In this document: positions 18,564 through 28,330 of the stretch, piece after piece
Position numbering within the stretch: the stretch's first letter is position 1
Layout of the letters: the number at the start of each line of letters is the position of its first letter
Source of the DNA: Fidelibacterota bacterium
GTDB lineage: Bacteria; Fidelibacterota; Marinisomatia; Marinisomatales; TCS55
Reading direction: 5' to 3'
NCBI GenBank assembly: GCA_016845785.1
Contig: JAERSH010000044.1
Location: 148,148 to 212,147 of the forward strand
DNA length: 64,000 nt
Notes under the pieces: model-generated
Seen by the model: the letters and a program-made list of their open reading frames with translations, nothing else
Told to the model about the DNA's origin: nothing
Databases searched by the model: none
Made by a program: the position numbers and the translations under genes

Positions 18564-18637
18564 CGGAGCGTGGCGCAGCCCGGTAGCGCACATGCATGGG
18601 GTGCATGGGGTCGCAGGTTCAAATCCTGTCGCTCCGA
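18564..18637 (+). tRNA. tRNA-Pro (anticodon GGG)
   Basis: The acceptor is CGGAGCG/CGCTCCG. The anticodon stem CATGC/GCATG encloses ATGGGGT, giving GGG. The T-arm is GCAGG-TTCAAAT-CCTGT and the discriminator is A, with no encoded CCA. It begins four bases after the MerR stop and is followed by a terminator. Confidence 0.95.
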
Positions 18638-18650
18638 CAATAAAAAGAAT

Positions 18651-18689
18651 AAAAGGGTCATTTATCGATGATAAACGGCCCTTTTTTTA
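18651..18689 (+). terminator. Rho-independent terminator after tRNA-Pro(GGG)
   Basis: A 16-bp imperfect stem (arms 18651-18666 and 18670-18685, one mismatch and one wobble) has a 3-base loop and a long T-run on the plus strand. The A-rich left side could also serve the convergent FKBP gene on the minus strand. Confidence 0.75.
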
Positions 18690-18695
18690 TATGCT

Positions 18696-19424
18696 TTATT
18701 TTTCTGTTTCGTCTTCTAGATTGTTCTTAACAATATCCAGCATCTCTACCTGAAAAATCATGGTAGCCATAGGTCCACCAGGACCATCATTTTGTGCATA
18801 TCCTAAATGACCAGGAATGTACAATTCATATTTGGCACCCGGACTCATTAGAAGTAGTCCTTGTGAAAAGCCAGGTACAACTCGATCAACAGGGAAGACG
18901 GCTGCTTCTCCACGATCATAAGAACTGTCAAAAATGGTACCATCAATTAATCTTCCTGTATAATGGATTTGCACCAAATCTTTTGGTTCGGGCTTGGGGC
19001 CATCTACCTCAACGAGAATCTTGTATTGAATGCCGCTTTTATGCTCAATGACACCATCATTCTTCGCGTTGTAATCAAAAAATTTTCCACCTTCAATGGT
19101 ATTGGCTTTTTCTAAATCCATCCGATATTTTGGTGCGGTAATATCATTATATTTTTTGATAACAGCTACGCGCTCTTTATCGGTTAAATACGGATCATTC
19201 CCTTCAAAATGGTCACGAATCCCTCGAGAAAGCATATTTAGGTCTACATCTCTAAATTGTTGTTCAAGTCGCATCGCCACATCCAGCCCGATGGCATAAC
19301 TTACCGAATCGATATGGCTTTCAAATCGTTCATTCACCTGTACTTCTTTAGTCTTTTTTTCATTTTTTGCGCAGGATATAATTGCCAATCCTGCAACAGA
19401 TAAGAGTAAAATTTGTTTTTTCAT
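18696..19424 (-). CDS. FKBP-type peptidyl-prolyl cis-trans isomerase, lipoprotein
   Basis: A periplasmic proline isomerase of the FkpA/Mip type. The lipoprotein signal is MKKQILLLSVAGLAIISC with the lipid Cys at 18. An N-terminal dimerisation helix region (about 28-115, SVSYAIGLDVAMRLEQQ) precedes the FKBP domain (about 135-235: QIHYTGRLIDGTIFDSSYDR, ALPGFSQGLLLM-type segment, YELYIPGHLGYAQ). The start at 19424 is preferred to a longer frame because it begins the lipoprotein signal and has AGGAAAAT upstream. It folds proteins in the envelope. Confidence 0.93.
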   Translation of the reverse strand: MKKQILLLSVAGLAIISCAKNEKKTKEVQVNERFESHIDSVSYAIGLDVAMRLEQQFRDVDLNMLSRGIRDHFEGNDPYLTDKERVAVIKKYNDITAPKYRMDLEKANTIEGGKFFDYNAKNDGVIEHKSGIQYKILVEVDGPKPEPKDLVQIHYTGRLIDGTIFDSSYDRGEAAVFPVDRVVPGFSQGLLLMSPGAKYELYIPGHLGYAQNDGPGGPMATMIFQVEMLDIVKNNLEDETEK

Positions 19425-19539
19425 TATTTTCCTAAAATTTGGGGGCAGAATATCCATCAATCCGACCACCTAATTCAATATGTTTAACATGATCTTTCTC
19501 GTGTGAATTTGAATATAATGCCCATTAAATTCCGGCCCC

Positions 19540-20313
19540 ATGATTGACGCATTACAGCAAGATCCATCTCTGATTCAAATCACGATTATTATACTATTAT
19601 TAGTTTTGGTGGCAATTTGGCGCCAACTCAACAAAGCGGCCATGGCAATGGCAGGTATATATATGGTATATATCGTCTTTATCATTATTTCCGCACCATC
19701 ATCGGCGGTTCAACCTGTAGAGGAAGATCAAGTTTCAACAAGTGAACCGCTTCTAATGTATAAAGATGAAACATTGGAAATTCAAAATGATAAAGATTTA
19801 GGGACAGAAGTAGAATCGCTTGAATATAAATCTGAGATAATGGGAGATTCTGAAGAAAAAAAATTAACTCCTGAGAATGAGGATTTGAGCGAGGATGATC
19901 CTGTTGTGGAGATGGAAACTTTCGAATCTCAAATTCAACTTGAAAATGTCGTTAAGCGTGAAGGGAGCAACGATCTTATTAGCGTGGTTTCCATGGCGTT
20001 TGGGAGAGACTTAATCAATCGTGAATTAATCGACGTTGATTCAGTATTTTATTTATCAGACAACAGAATTTATACATTGACCAAAATTCGCAACCGAAAT
20101 GACATGAAAGTATTTTTCCACAAATGGTATCATGAAGGAAAACTTCGATCAAAGATCAGGATGGAAGTTGGGCGATCCTATAATTGGCGCACTTGGAGTT
20201 ATATTGATGTTCGGCCAAATATTGGGGGTAACTGGGAAGTATTTGTAAGCGATTCGTTGGGCGTGAATTATGATTCCCTTTCTTTTCAAGTTAAAGCGCC
20301 TTCCATCGAATAG
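19540..20313 (+). CDS. Membrane protein with C-terminal DUF2914 domain
   Basis: This protein has 257 residues. Two N-terminal membrane segments (about 12-28 and 34-52) are followed by an acidic linker (55-130). The C-terminal domain ends with the DUF2914 pattern FFHKWYHEGKLRSKIRMEVG, RTWSYIDVRPN and GNWEVFVSDSLG. DUF2914 is an uncharacterised, probably extra-cytoplasmic beta domain. A small VTT-fold membrane gene starts two bases after the stop, so the pair is likely one unit. Confidence 0.7.
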   Translation: MIDALQQDPSLIQITIIILLLVLVAIWRQLNKAAMAMAGIYMVYIVFIIISAPSSAVQPVEEDQVSTSEPLLMYKDETLEIQNDKDLGTEVESLEYKSEIMGDSEEKKLTPENEDLSEDDPVVEMETFESQIQLENVVKREGSNDLISVVSMAFGRDLINRELIDVDSVFYLSDNRIYTLTKIRNRNDMKVFFHKWYHEGKLRSKIRMEVGRSYNWRTWSYIDVRPNIGGNWEVFVSDSLGVNYDSLSFQVKAPSIE

Positions 20314-20315
20314 AT

Positions 20316-20930
20316 ATGAAGTGGATTCGTCAATTATACGATTGGGTTTTGAAATGGTCTGAATCCAAATATGGCCCCCATGTATTGGGTGTGATGGCAT
20401 TTGCAGAGGCATCATTTTTTCCCATACCTCCAGATGTATTGTTAATTCCCTTGGGGCTAGGGTTGCGCTCAAAAGCACTGCGTTTAGGATTCATATGTTC
20501 GGTGGGTTCTATACTGGGCGCTGTATTTGGTTATGGCATCGGATTTTTTATGTGGTGGAATGGAGTAGGTGTATTCTCAGGATTGGCCCAGTTCTTTTTT
20601 GATATCATCCCCGGATTTACAATGGATATATTTTATGCCATAAAAACCAAATATGAATTGTGGAATTTTTGGGTGATTTTTACGGCAGGGTTCACACCCA
20701 TTCCATTTAAAGTATTTACGGTTTCAGCTGGTGCATTTGATATTAACTTTTTCATGTTCCTTGTCGCCTCATCTGTTAGTCGAACAGCGCGATTTATTTT
20801 GGTGGCGGGATTAATTTGGAAATACGGTGAACCTATCCGTGAATTCATTGATAATTATTTCAATAAATTGGCGATCATTTTTACGGTATTGCTTGTGGGC
20901 AGCTTTGTATTGATTAAATATTTGATTTAA
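20316..20930 (+). CDS. YqaA/DedA-like (VTT domain) membrane protein
   Basis: An integral membrane protein of 204 residues with about five hydrophobic segments. AEASFFPIPPDVLLIPLGLG and the later TAGFTPIPFKVFTVSAGAF match the re-entrant motifs of the VTT/SNARE-associated family (YqaA branch). The DedA superfamily is linked to lipid carrier flipping and membrane homeostasis; the exact substrate of YqaA is not established. It is probably co-transcribed with the DUF2914 gene. Confidence 0.85.
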   Translation: MKWIRQLYDWVLKWSESKYGPHVLGVMAFAEASFFPIPPDVLLIPLGLGLRSKALRLGFICSVGSILGAVFGYGIGFFMWWNGVGVFSGLAQFFFDIIPGFTMDIFYAIKTKYELWNFWVIFTAGFTPIPFKVFTVSAGAFDINFFMFLVASSVSRTARFILVAGLIWKYGEPIREFIDNYFNKLAIIFTVLLVGSFVLIKYLI

Positions 20931-21018
20931 GGTCAAATATATATTCTGATAGGTTGTTTGACCATAGATGCCCAACCTAAATTCGCCGACGTTTTTCAAG
21001 AATTTAAAATAATAAATC

Positions 21019-21093
21019 CGGGGTGTAGCGCAGTCCGGTTAGCGCGCGTCGTTCGGGACGACGAGGTCGGAGGTTCAAATCCTCTCACCCCGA
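21019..21093 (+). tRNA. tRNA-Pro (anticodon CGG)
   Basis: The acceptor is CGGGGTG/CACCCCG. The anticodon stem CGTCG/CGACG encloses TTCGGGA, giving CGG. The T-arm is GGAGG-TTCAAAT-CCTCT and the discriminator is A, with no encoded CCA. It lies 63 bases before leuS. Confidence 0.95.
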
Positions 21094-21155
21094 CATTGGT
21101 TTCAGTGATGAAGACGTCTAGATAAAATCAGAATTATCCCTATGGTAAATATGAA

Positions 21156-23573
21156 ATGGCATACGATCATAAACAGATAGAAAAAAAATGGCAACAGCAT
21201 TGGGAAGACAATCATGTCTTTCGCGCTGAAGACATTTCCGACAAGCCAAAATATTATATATTAGACATGTTCCCCTATCCGTCGGGTTCCGGTCTCCATG
21301 TAGGCCATCCATTGGGATATATCGCCACGGATATCATCGCCCGTTATAAGCGCCATAAAGGATTTAATGTACTCCATCCTATGGGTTGGGATGCGTTTGG
21401 ACTGCCTGCAGAACAATACGCCATTAAAACGGGGACGCACCCTGCCGTTACTACAAAACAAAATATCGGTAATTTTCGCCGACAAATCAAAATGCTGGGA
21501 TTCTCTTATGATTGGGATCGGGAAATCAACACCACCGATACGGAATATGTAAAATGGACCCAATGGATATTTTTGCAATTATACCATAAAGGATTGGCAT
21601 ACGAGGCAGAAGTGCCTGTGAATTGGTGTCCGGAACTGAAAGCTGTATTGGCGAATGAAGAAGTGGTGGACGGAAAATCAGAAATTGGTGGTCATCCTGT
21701 TTTAAGAGTGCCCATGCGCCAGTGGATGCTCAAAATTACTGATTATGCGGAATCACTATTAGAAGGACTTGAGGATCTTGATTGGCCCCACAGTGTAAAA
21801 GAATTGCAACGAAATTGGATTGGTCGTTCTGAAGGTGCAAATGTAGATTTTCATATTCCTGCCATCCATAAAGATTTAACTGTTTTTACCACCCGTCCTG
21901 ATACATTATTTGGTGCCACATATATGGTTATGGCGCCTGAACATCCTTTTGTCAAAGAATTAACTACACCAGAGCAGAATGATGCTGTGGCGAGCTATAT
22001 AGAAGCTGCATCAAAAAAATCAGATTTAGATCGAACAGAGCTGAACAAAGACAAAACGGGTGTTTTTCTTGGGAATTATGCCATTAATCCGGTGAATGGT
22101 AATGAGATTCCCATTTGGATTTCTGATTATGTAATTATGAGTTATGGAACCGGGGCAATTATGGCTGTGCCCGGTCAAGATCAGCGAGACTGGGATTTTG
22201 CAAAGGCATTTGAATTGCCCATTGTTCGAACAGTTGAGCCTTCTGATGGATTCGATGGAGAAGCCTATACTGGTGAAGGGCCTGCTATCAATAGTGACTT
22301 CTTAGATGGTTTGTATGTGGAGGAAGCCAAATCAAAAATTACGGCATGGCTAATCGAGGAAGGTAAAGGGGAGAAGGCCATTCAGTATAAATTGAGAGAT
22401 TGGTTGTTTTCTCGTCAACGTTATTGGGGAGAACCTATTCCGATTATTCACAGGGATGGATCGCCTTCACCATTAAGTGAGGATGATTTGCCATTACTAT
22501 TACCAGAAGTGGAAAAATATGAACCGGCTGGTACGGGAGAATCTCCCTTGGCCAACATATCAGAATGGGTTGAAGTAAAGGATGAATCCGGTAATATAGT
22601 GGGACTTAGAGAAACGAATACCATGCCACAGTGGGCTGGCTCCTGCTGGTATTATTTACGATATATCGATCCGGAAAATGCAGAAAAAGGGTGGAATGAA
22701 GCCAAAGAAAAATACTGGATGCCGGTGGATTTATATATTGGTGGCGCAGAACATGCGGTACTGCATTTGTTATATTCACGATTTTGGCATCACGTATTGT
22801 TTGATCTAGGCTATGTTTCCACAAAAGAACCTTTTCAAAAGCTTTTTAATCAAGGCATGATTTTAGGGCAAGACGGTACAAAAATGAGTAAATCCCGTGG
22901 AAATGTGGAAAATCCTGACGAAACTGTAGATCAATTTGGGGCAGACGCCATGCGGATCTATGAAATGTTTATGGGTCCACTGGAAAAAGCAAAGCCTTGG
23001 AGCGCAACAGGATTGCAAGGCTGCGCCCGTTTTATCAATAAACTTTGGAATGTATTATTTAACGAAGATGGTCAATTAACTGATAAAATAAATGACGATT
23101 CGGTCGATGAGCACACATTGCGCGCATTGCATCAAATGATTAAAAAAGTTTCAGACAATTTAGATCAGCTTCATTTCAATACATGCGTATCGGAATTCAT
23201 GATTTTTACCAATCATATTCAATCCAAAAAATCATTAAATCGCGAAATATTAGAGACATTTATCATTTGTATCAATCCATTTATGCCGCATTTGGCAGAA
23301 GAGTTATGGAAGGCGCTAGGTAAAGAAACAGAATTAACATATGAATTTTGGCCTTCTTATGATAAATCATTGCTTGAATCCGATACTATTACGATTGCCG
23401 TTCAGGTTAATGGGAAAAGGCGTGGCGAAATAAATGTTTCTGCGGAAGCATTGGAAGAGGATGTGCTTAAAATGGCAAAATCTAATGAAAAAGTAACGGC
23501 CTTTATTAAAGGTAAGGAAATTGTAAAAGAAATCTATGTAAAGGGGAGAATCGTGAATATTGTCGTACGGTAA
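21156..23573 (+). CDS. leuS: Leucyl-tRNA synthetase
   Basis: A class I synthetase of 805 residues that charges tRNA-Leu. The HIGH motif appears as HVGH (residues 48-51) and KMSKS near 575 ([14 protein letters not shown]). An editing domain (about 220-420, [20 protein letters not shown] and [19 protein letters not shown]) and a C-terminal anticodon-binding region ([14 protein letters not shown]) are present. The protein is complete and in one piece, as in most bacteria. Confidence 0.98.
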   Translation: MAYDHKQIEKKWQQHWEDNHVFRAEDISDKPKYYILDMFPYPSGSGLHVGHPLGYIATDIIARYKRHKGFNVLHPMGWDAFGLPAEQYAIKTGTHPAVTTKQNIGNFRRQIKMLGFSYDWDREINTTDTEYVKWTQWIFLQLYHKGLAYEAEVPVNWCPELKAVLANEEVVDGKSEIGGHPVLRVPMRQWMLKITDYAESLLEGLEDLDWPHSVKELQRNWIGRSEGANVDFHIPAIHKDLTVFTTRPDTLFGATYMVMAPEHPFVKELTTPEQNDAVASYIEAASKKSDLDRTELNKDKTGVFLGNYAINPVNGNEIPIWISDYVIMSYGTGAIMAVPGQDQRDWDFAKAFELPIVRTVEPSDGFDGEAYTGEGPAINSDFLDGLYVEEAKSKITAWLIEEGKGEKAIQYKLRDWLFSRQRYWGEPIPIIHRDGSPSPLSEDDLPLLLPEVEKYEPAGTGESPLANISEWVEVKDESGNIVGLRETNTMPQWAGSCWYYLRYIDPENAEKGWNEAKEKYWMPVDLYIGGAEHAVLHLLYSRFWHHVLFDLGYVSTKEPFQKLFNQGMILGQDGTKMSKSRGNVENPDETVDQFGADAMRIYEMFMGPLEKAKPWSATGLQGCARFINKLWNVLFNEDGQLTDKINDDSVDEHTLRALHQMIKKVSDNLDQLHFNTCVSEFMIFTNHIQSKKSLNREILETFIICINPFMPHLAEELWKALGKETELTYEFWPSYDKSLLESDTITIAVQVNGKRRGEINVSAEALEEDVLKMAKSNEKVTAFIKGKEIVKEIYVKGRIVNIVVR

Positions 23574-23618
23574 TATTTAAATATATCTAATATTATACAT
23601 AATATATATTATACATCA

Positions 23619-24626
23619 TTATGACATGGCATTGTTCAATTGAACAAGATTTTCGCTAGACCCTATAACCATTATTTTTTGTCTTGAGGTTAAAATAGTG
23701 TCCGATCCGGGATTTATTTGGGTATCCCCATTTTTATTAACGATTCCGACAATAAGTAAACCATAATTTTCGCGAATTTGGGATTCTGCGATTGTTTTGC
23801 CAATCAAATTGGAAAGATGATCCACTCCGAATTCTTCAATAGAAAATTCAATGGAACGATCATCCTGTGTTTCTAATGAAGCCGTATCTTCTACAAATGG
23901 ACTAATTAATAGTTCTGCCATACGGTGACCGCCGGTTATATATGGATTCACTACTTTGTTTGCACCGGCACGTTTCAGTTTTTTGCCCGTATCGTGTTTA
24001 ACGCAGCGGCTGATGATGTATGCTTCATTATTAAGGTTCCGTGCGGACATGGTTACAAATAGATTGTCCTGGTCGTTATCTAAAACGACAACAGTACCCT
24101 TGGCATTTTTTATACCCGCATTAATTAGTGTATCATCTAAAGTGGCATCATTTTGAACAAAGCTGAAACCCATTTCTTTAATTAGCTCTATTTTTTCTTC
24201 ATTTAGCTCAACAATGACAAATGGAATCTGTTTTTTCTTGAATTCTGACGCTATGACGGCTCCCATTCTACCGTAGCCACATATGACATAATGATTCTTC
24301 ATTTTTGAAACTTTTTTATCCATTTTATTTCTCCGATATGTATTCATTTCCATGATCTCATTTCCAAATTCAGAAAGGAGTACGGCAAATCCTGATGCAC
24401 CAAATATGATGACGACAATGGCCCATAATTTTCCAGTTTCAGATAAGGGGTGCGTTTCACTGAAACCGACCGTAGATAGGGTAATTACGGTCATATATAT
24501 GCTATCTACAAATGACCAATCATTTACCGGATCATTCATGCCAATTGCATAAAAACCCATGGAGCCCGCTGTGATTAACACACCAAAATACAGGGCAAAC
24601 TTAAACCATCTTCTTCCGGGCAACAT
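23619..24626 (-). CDS. Potassium channel with RCK (TrkA-N) domain
   Basis: This protein has 335 residues. Two membrane helices (about 9-27 and 66-88) flank a pore loop with TLSTVGFSETHPLS. The cytoplasmic RCK part follows: NAD-binding strand HYVICGYGRMGAVIASEF and a TrkA-C-like domain at the end. The layout is that of MthK/GsuK-type channels gated by ligand binding to RCK. The filter reads TVGFSE where TVGYGD or TVGFGE is usual, so selectivity is uncertain. The stop codon of cutA shares a base with its start, indicating a two-gene unit. Confidence 0.88.
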   Translation of the reverse strand: MLPGRRWFKFALYFGVLITAGSMGFYAIGMNDPVNDWSFVDSIYMTVITLSTVGFSETHPLSETGKLWAIVVIIFGASGFAVLLSEFGNEIMEMNTYRRNKMDKKVSKMKNHYVICGYGRMGAVIASEFKKKQIPFVIVELNEEKIELIKEMGFSFVQNDATLDDTLINAGIKNAKGTVVVLDNDQDNLFVTMSARNLNNEAYIISRCVKHDTGKKLKRAGANKVVNPYITGGHRMAELLISPFVEDTASLETQDDRSIEFSIEEFGVDHLSNLIGKTIAESQIRENYGLLIVGIVNKNGDTQINPGSDTILTSRQKIMVIGSSENLVQLNNAMS

Positions 24627-24940
24627 TATTTCACCTCGTTTGTGATCCAGTTTAAATAATCGACATCCCCATCAGTTATATCTAATGCAATCAATTCGGG
24701 AACCTCATAAGGATGAATGCTTTTTACCGCATTAAAAGTCTTTTTATTTATCTTTTTCAATGACTTGATAATCAATAAATACTCCGAGTCATTATGGATT
24801 TTGCCTTCCCACTGATATATAGAATTTATTTGGGGTAATATATTAACGCATGCGGCCAATTGTTTCTCAACAAGATGGTGGGCAATCATCTCCCCCGTTG
24901 GTTTATCGGGTACAGTGGTAAAAATAATATTCGTTTCCAT
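24626..24940 (-). CDS. cutA: CutA-family protein (divalent cation tolerance)
   Basis: This 104-residue protein is of trimeric ferredoxin-like fold. The segment LAACVNILPQINSIYQWEGKI is the family hallmark, followed by EYLLIIKSL and HPYEVPELIALDI. The family is linked to copper tolerance in E. coli, although its biochemical role is unsettled. It is transcribed just ahead of the K+ channel gene. Confidence 0.95.
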   Translation of the reverse strand: METNIIFTTVPDKPTGEMIAHHLVEKQLAACVNILPQINSIYQWEGKIHNDSEYLLIIKSLKKINKKTFNAVKSIHPYEVPELIALDITDGDVDYLNWITNEVK

Positions 24941-25016
24941 CGTGTATTAATTTACACACAAACCAACAGAGTTGTTCTTGGGAATATAAAAATAGTTTTA
25001 ATTTCTCTTATCATAT

Positions 25017-25090
25017 GCGCCCGTAGCTCAGCTGGATAGAGCGTTAGATTCCGGTTCTAAAGGCCGGGGGTTCGAATCCTCCCGGGCGTA
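25017..25090 (+). tRNA. tRNA-Arg (anticodon CCG)
   Basis: The acceptor is GCGCCCG/CGGGCGT with a terminal G-T pair. The anticodon stem TTAGA/TCTAA encloses TTCCGGT, giving CCG. The T-arm is GGGGG-TTCGAAT-CCTCC and the discriminator is A. It faces kynU, whose stop lies 13 bases away on the other strand. Confidence 0.95.
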
Positions 25091-25102
25091 CAAAAATCTG
25101 AA

Positions 25103-26356
25103 TTAATTTGGATTTAATATATTTTTTAGAATTTGCACCAATGCATATACATCCGAGTATGAATTGTAAAGTGGCGTCGGTGCAATGCGAAAAACATCCG
25201 GCTCTCTCCAGTCACAAACCACATTATGATCTGTTAATGCATCATATACCACTTTACCATTGGGTGCTGTGAGGGATAATTGGCATCCCCGCTGCGTCGG
25301 ATCAGTGGGTGTAATAATCGAAATCATTGGCAATTCTTGGGTGATTAATGACTCTAAAAAGCCGGTGAGATTGTGGCTCGCATCAATAAATGCATCCATC
25401 CCAACATCTTGATATATTTCCAGCGCATCTTTCATGGGTGCCATGCTGAAAATGGGAGAATTGCTAATGCCCCACCCTGCCGCATTTTGGATGGGATCAA
25501 GCGTCGAATCCATTTTAAATCGTGTATCCAATCGATTACTCCACCATCCTGAGAATCGAGGTCCCTCCCATTGGTGATGTTTTTCATGGACAAAAATTCC
25601 CGATGGTGATCCGGGACCGCAATTAAGATATTTATAATTACACCATGCGGCGAAGTCCACATCCCAATCGTGCATATTTAAGCCCACATTTCCAGCTGCG
25701 TGGGCCAAATCGAATCCCACATAGGCACTCACATGCTTTCCAGTGCGGGTAATGGCCGCCATATCGTATTTTTGCCCCGTATAGTAATTCACACCACCCA
25801 ATAATATTAATGCGGTAGTATCACCATGTTGCTCAATTGTTTCTATAATATCTTCAGTTTGGAGGCATGATTCCCCGGGTTTTGGCATCAATTCAACTAG
25901 GGCATCTTTAGGGTTATATCCATGGAAATTAATTTGAGATTGAACCGCATACTGATCAGAAGGGAATGCGCCTCCTTCAATAATAATTTTATATCTCTCA
26001 TTGGTCGGTTGGTAAAAAGAAATCATCAATAAATGCAAATTTACTGTTAAGGCGTTCATGAGCATGAATTCATGATGTTGGCCACCAATGATTGGCTCAA
26101 AGTATGCTAAAAACTGATGATGAAATTCTACCCAATCTGAGAAATATCCATTCGCCCCCTTCTCTGCCCAAATATGAATTTGCGCTTCCAGAGATTCTTC
26201 AACGCCTTTTGGCTGAAGCCCTAAGGAATTACCGGAAAAATAAAGAACAGGTTCCGCATTTTTTATGGGTAAATGAAACCGATTTTGAATAGATTGAAGT
26301 GGGTTTGACTGATCCTTATCTAAGGCTTCACTTTTTGAAAAATTTAGAGGAGTCAT
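25103..26356 (-). CDS. kynU: Kynureninase
   Basis: A PLP enzyme that cleaves kynurenine to anthranilate and alanine. YFSGNSLGLQPKGV near the N-terminus, FDLAHAAGNV, WCNYKYLNCGPGSPSGIFVHEKH (with the PLP lysine in NYKYL) and the C-terminal APTPLYNSYSDV match the family. Length 417 is typical. It overlaps the SDR gene by four bases and is the last gene of a kynA-SDR-kynU unit. Confidence 0.96.
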   Translation of the reverse strand: MTPLNFSKSEALDKDQSNPLQSIQNRFHLPIKNAEPVLYFSGNSLGLQPKGVEESLEAQIHIWAEKGANGYFSDWVEFHHQFLAYFEPIIGGQHHEFMLMNALTVNLHLLMISFYQPTNERYKIIIEGGAFPSDQYAVQSQINFHGYNPKDALVELMPKPGESCLQTEDIIETIEQHGDTTALILLGGVNYYTGQKYDMAAITRTGKHVSAYVGFDLAHAAGNVGLNMHDWDVDFAAWCNYKYLNCGPGSPSGIFVHEKHHQWEGPRFSGWWSNRLDTRFKMDSTLDPIQNAAGWGISNSPIFSMAPMKDALEIYQDVGMDAFIDASHNLTGFLESLITQELPMISIITPTDPTQRGCQLSLTAPNGKVVYDALTDHNVVCDWREPDVFRIAPTPLYNSYSDVYALVQILKNILNPN

Positions 26357-27132
26357 GCGCCGAAACGGCCACCATCTATCGATAAATTATATCCATTGAT
26401 ATAGGCAGCGCTTTCTGAGGCTAAAAAGGCAACACCCTTTGCAATTTCAAGGGGTTGTCCCAATCGCCTCAAAGTCGTGTTTCCTGCCCAAGAGGATTTT
26501 ATTTCATCTTGTGTAACGCCCAGGGCTTTTGATTTTGCCTCTACCAACTCCTCAAGGCGGTTGGTTTCCGTATATCCAGGCAGAACATTATTTACAGTAA
26601 TACCGTCCGGCCCCAATTCTAACGCTAGAGTTTTTCCCCATTGGGCCACTGCGCCGCGAATCGAATTGGATACGCCCAATCCTGGGATGACTTGATTGAC
26701 AGAAGTAGAAATAATATTAATGATTCGGCCACAGCCTTTTGTTTGCATAGATGGAACTACTGCTTTTGCAATGACTTGGTTCGCCACCAACAGCCGTTCA
26801 AAACCGATTCTAAATTCTTCAGGATCCGATTCAATTAAAGGTCCGCCATGAGGTCCACCGGAATTGTTTACCAGAATATCTATATGCGATTCCAGATTAG
26901 CGGATAACACATTTTCTAAGGAGTCAATGTCATTAAAATCGGCACAAATGGTTTCATGATGCTGATCTTCATTCGTCGATAGTTCATATTTTACTTTATC
27001 CAGTTTTTTTTGATTTCGAGCCAAGAGAGTGATGGATGCGCCTCGATCCGCCATTAGCAAAGCACTGGCCTTTCCGATCCCATCAGTGCCTCCGCAAATC
27101 AATGCACGTTTTCCGTGAAGGGATAAATCCAT
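26353..27132 (-). CDS. SDR-family protein with atypical active site, in the kynurenine operon
   Basis: This protein has 259 residues and a Rossmann fold. Glycine motif GGTDGIGKA (14-22), the NNSGG segment (89-93) and the C-terminal INGYNLSIDGGRFG are classical SDR features. The usual YxxxK catalytic pair is replaced: aligning IPGLGVSNSIRGAVAQWGKT places Ser155 and Arg159 at those positions. The SNxxR form occurs in a widespread SDR subgroup usually annotated as oxoacyl-ACP reductase-like, of unclear activity. It is coupled to kynA (one shared base) and kynU (four shared bases). Whether it replaces a missing pathway step is open. Confidence 0.85.
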   Translation of the reverse strand: MDLSLHGKRALICGGTDGIGKASALLMADRGASITLLARNQKKLDKVKYELSTNEDQHHETICADFNDIDSLENVLSANLESHIDILVNNSGGPHGGPLIESDPEEFRIGFERLLVANQVIAKAVVPSMQTKGCGRIINIISTSVNQVIPGLGVSNSIRGAVAQWGKTLALELGPDGITVNNVLPGYTETNRLEELVEAKSKALGVTQDEIKSSWAGNTTLRRLGQPLEIAKGVAFLASESAAYINGYNLSIDGGRFGA

Positions 27133-28241
27133 TATTCGCCACCTTTCACATGGAAATAAAAACCGAGATCATCCTTTACTTCAGAGGGTAATTCCGGTAA
27201 TGATGATCGTGGAATTAAGAATGTAGTCAGCGCACTAATGTCACTGAAAATCCGATGTTTTTCTGCAGTTTGGTTTAAATAAGTAGATCCTGTAGATCCG
27301 CCGGTCCCAATTTTTTTACCAATCATGCGAGATACCATGAGAGCGTGCCGATACCGCCATGTAGTGAATAATTCATCTACATCGGCCAGTTTGGTTAGCA
27401 ATTGATAAGGATTATGCAAAATGGGCTGTTCTCGATACAGGAGGATCAATAGGGCAGCTTGGGTTGCTTTATGTGATAATCGCCACTCCCCTTTAGAAAC
27501 GACTGCATCATGTTGAGATTGATCCAATACTAAGCCAAATGATAATTCTGTTTTGCCATACTCATTTAAGTGTTTTTGTTTTTCCTCATCTGACAAATTT
27601 TCGTTGGATTCGATTAAATGGCGGTCACTGGCAAGCATTGTTTTAACGGCGGCTTCATATTCATTCCAGAATGAGGTTTTTCCCCAACTTAAAAATGGTG
27701 TCCGTTCTAACCATTTTTCTAACAGTTCAAATAAAGATGGATTCGCTTCACTTCCCTTCACTTCTTTATCATCGGATGATTTTAAATATGAGCGATAGTG
27801 AGCGCCACCGTATGAAAATCGCTTTTCCGGCTGCAATCCCAGTTTATTTTCAATGAGTCGGAATTGTGCACTTTGAAATCCGGAAGCCGGAATAAGAAAA
27901 TCTCTAAAGTCAAGAAAGTCCATGGGTGTCATGGTTTCCAAAACACGCACCTGATCGATGAGGATTTTTTGAATTTCGATAATTCGATCTAATCGGGAGA
28001 CTGCAGTACCGATGTGCGATTCATTTATTTCCTTCTCCCCAAAGATGGTGAGGAGGTCATCCAATTCAAACAGTATTTGTTTGAACCATAATTCGTACAC
28101 TTGATGAATAATAATAAACAGCATTTCGTCATGGGCCCGGGTGCCAAATTCATCACTTTTCAGATGCTGACTATCCAGGATCTTTTTCAGGTTTAAATAA
28201 TCGTTATAATACTGAGGTGGATATGGTTTATCTTTTGCCAT
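27132..28241 (-). CDS. kynA: Tryptophan 2,3-dioxygenase
   Basis: A heme dioxygenase that opens the indole ring of tryptophan to give N-formylkynurenine. LLFIIIHQVYELWFKQILFE-like N-terminal helices, PMDFLDFRDFLIPASGFQSAQFR, WRYRHALMVSRMIGKKIGTG and GSTGSTYLNQT are the family motifs. At 369 residues it is longer than many bacterial forms; the extra length is the mid-section around 145-235. It heads the kynA-SDR-kynU unit. No kynB-type formamidase gene is adjacent. Confidence 0.96.
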   Translation of the reverse strand: MAKDKPYPPQYYNDYLNLKKILDSQHLKSDEFGTRAHDEMLFIIIHQVYELWFKQILFELDDLLTIFGEKEINESHIGTAVSRLDRIIEIQKILIDQVRVLETMTPMDFLDFRDFLIPASGFQSAQFRLIENKLGLQPEKRFSYGGAHYRSYLKSSDDKEVKGSEANPSLFELLEKWLERTPFLSWGKTSFWNEYEAAVKTMLASDRHLIESNENLSDEEKQKHLNEYGKTELSFGLVLDQSQHDAVVSKGEWRLSHKATQAALLILLYREQPILHNPYQLLTKLADVDELFTTWRYRHALMVSRMIGKKIGTGGSTGSTYLNQTAEKHRIFSDISALTTFLIPRSSLPELPSEVKDDLGFYFHVKGGE

Positions 28242-28330
28242 TTGCTATGGTTTGGAATCTAATGTTGAAAATGAATCTGCCTTTCTCGTCGGCAGAAAAT
28301 AGGACGAATGATATAATTTACAATGAAAAA

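Noticed and set aside
20931..20963. Inverted pair GGTCAAA / TTTGACC after the VTT-fold gene
   Set aside because: Only 7 bp with a 19-base loop and no T-run; too weak for a terminator.
25017..25102. tRNA-Arg next to kynU as an integration site
   Set aside because: No direct repeat of the tRNA 3' end or integrase gene nearby; the kyn genes look like ordinary chromosomal genes.
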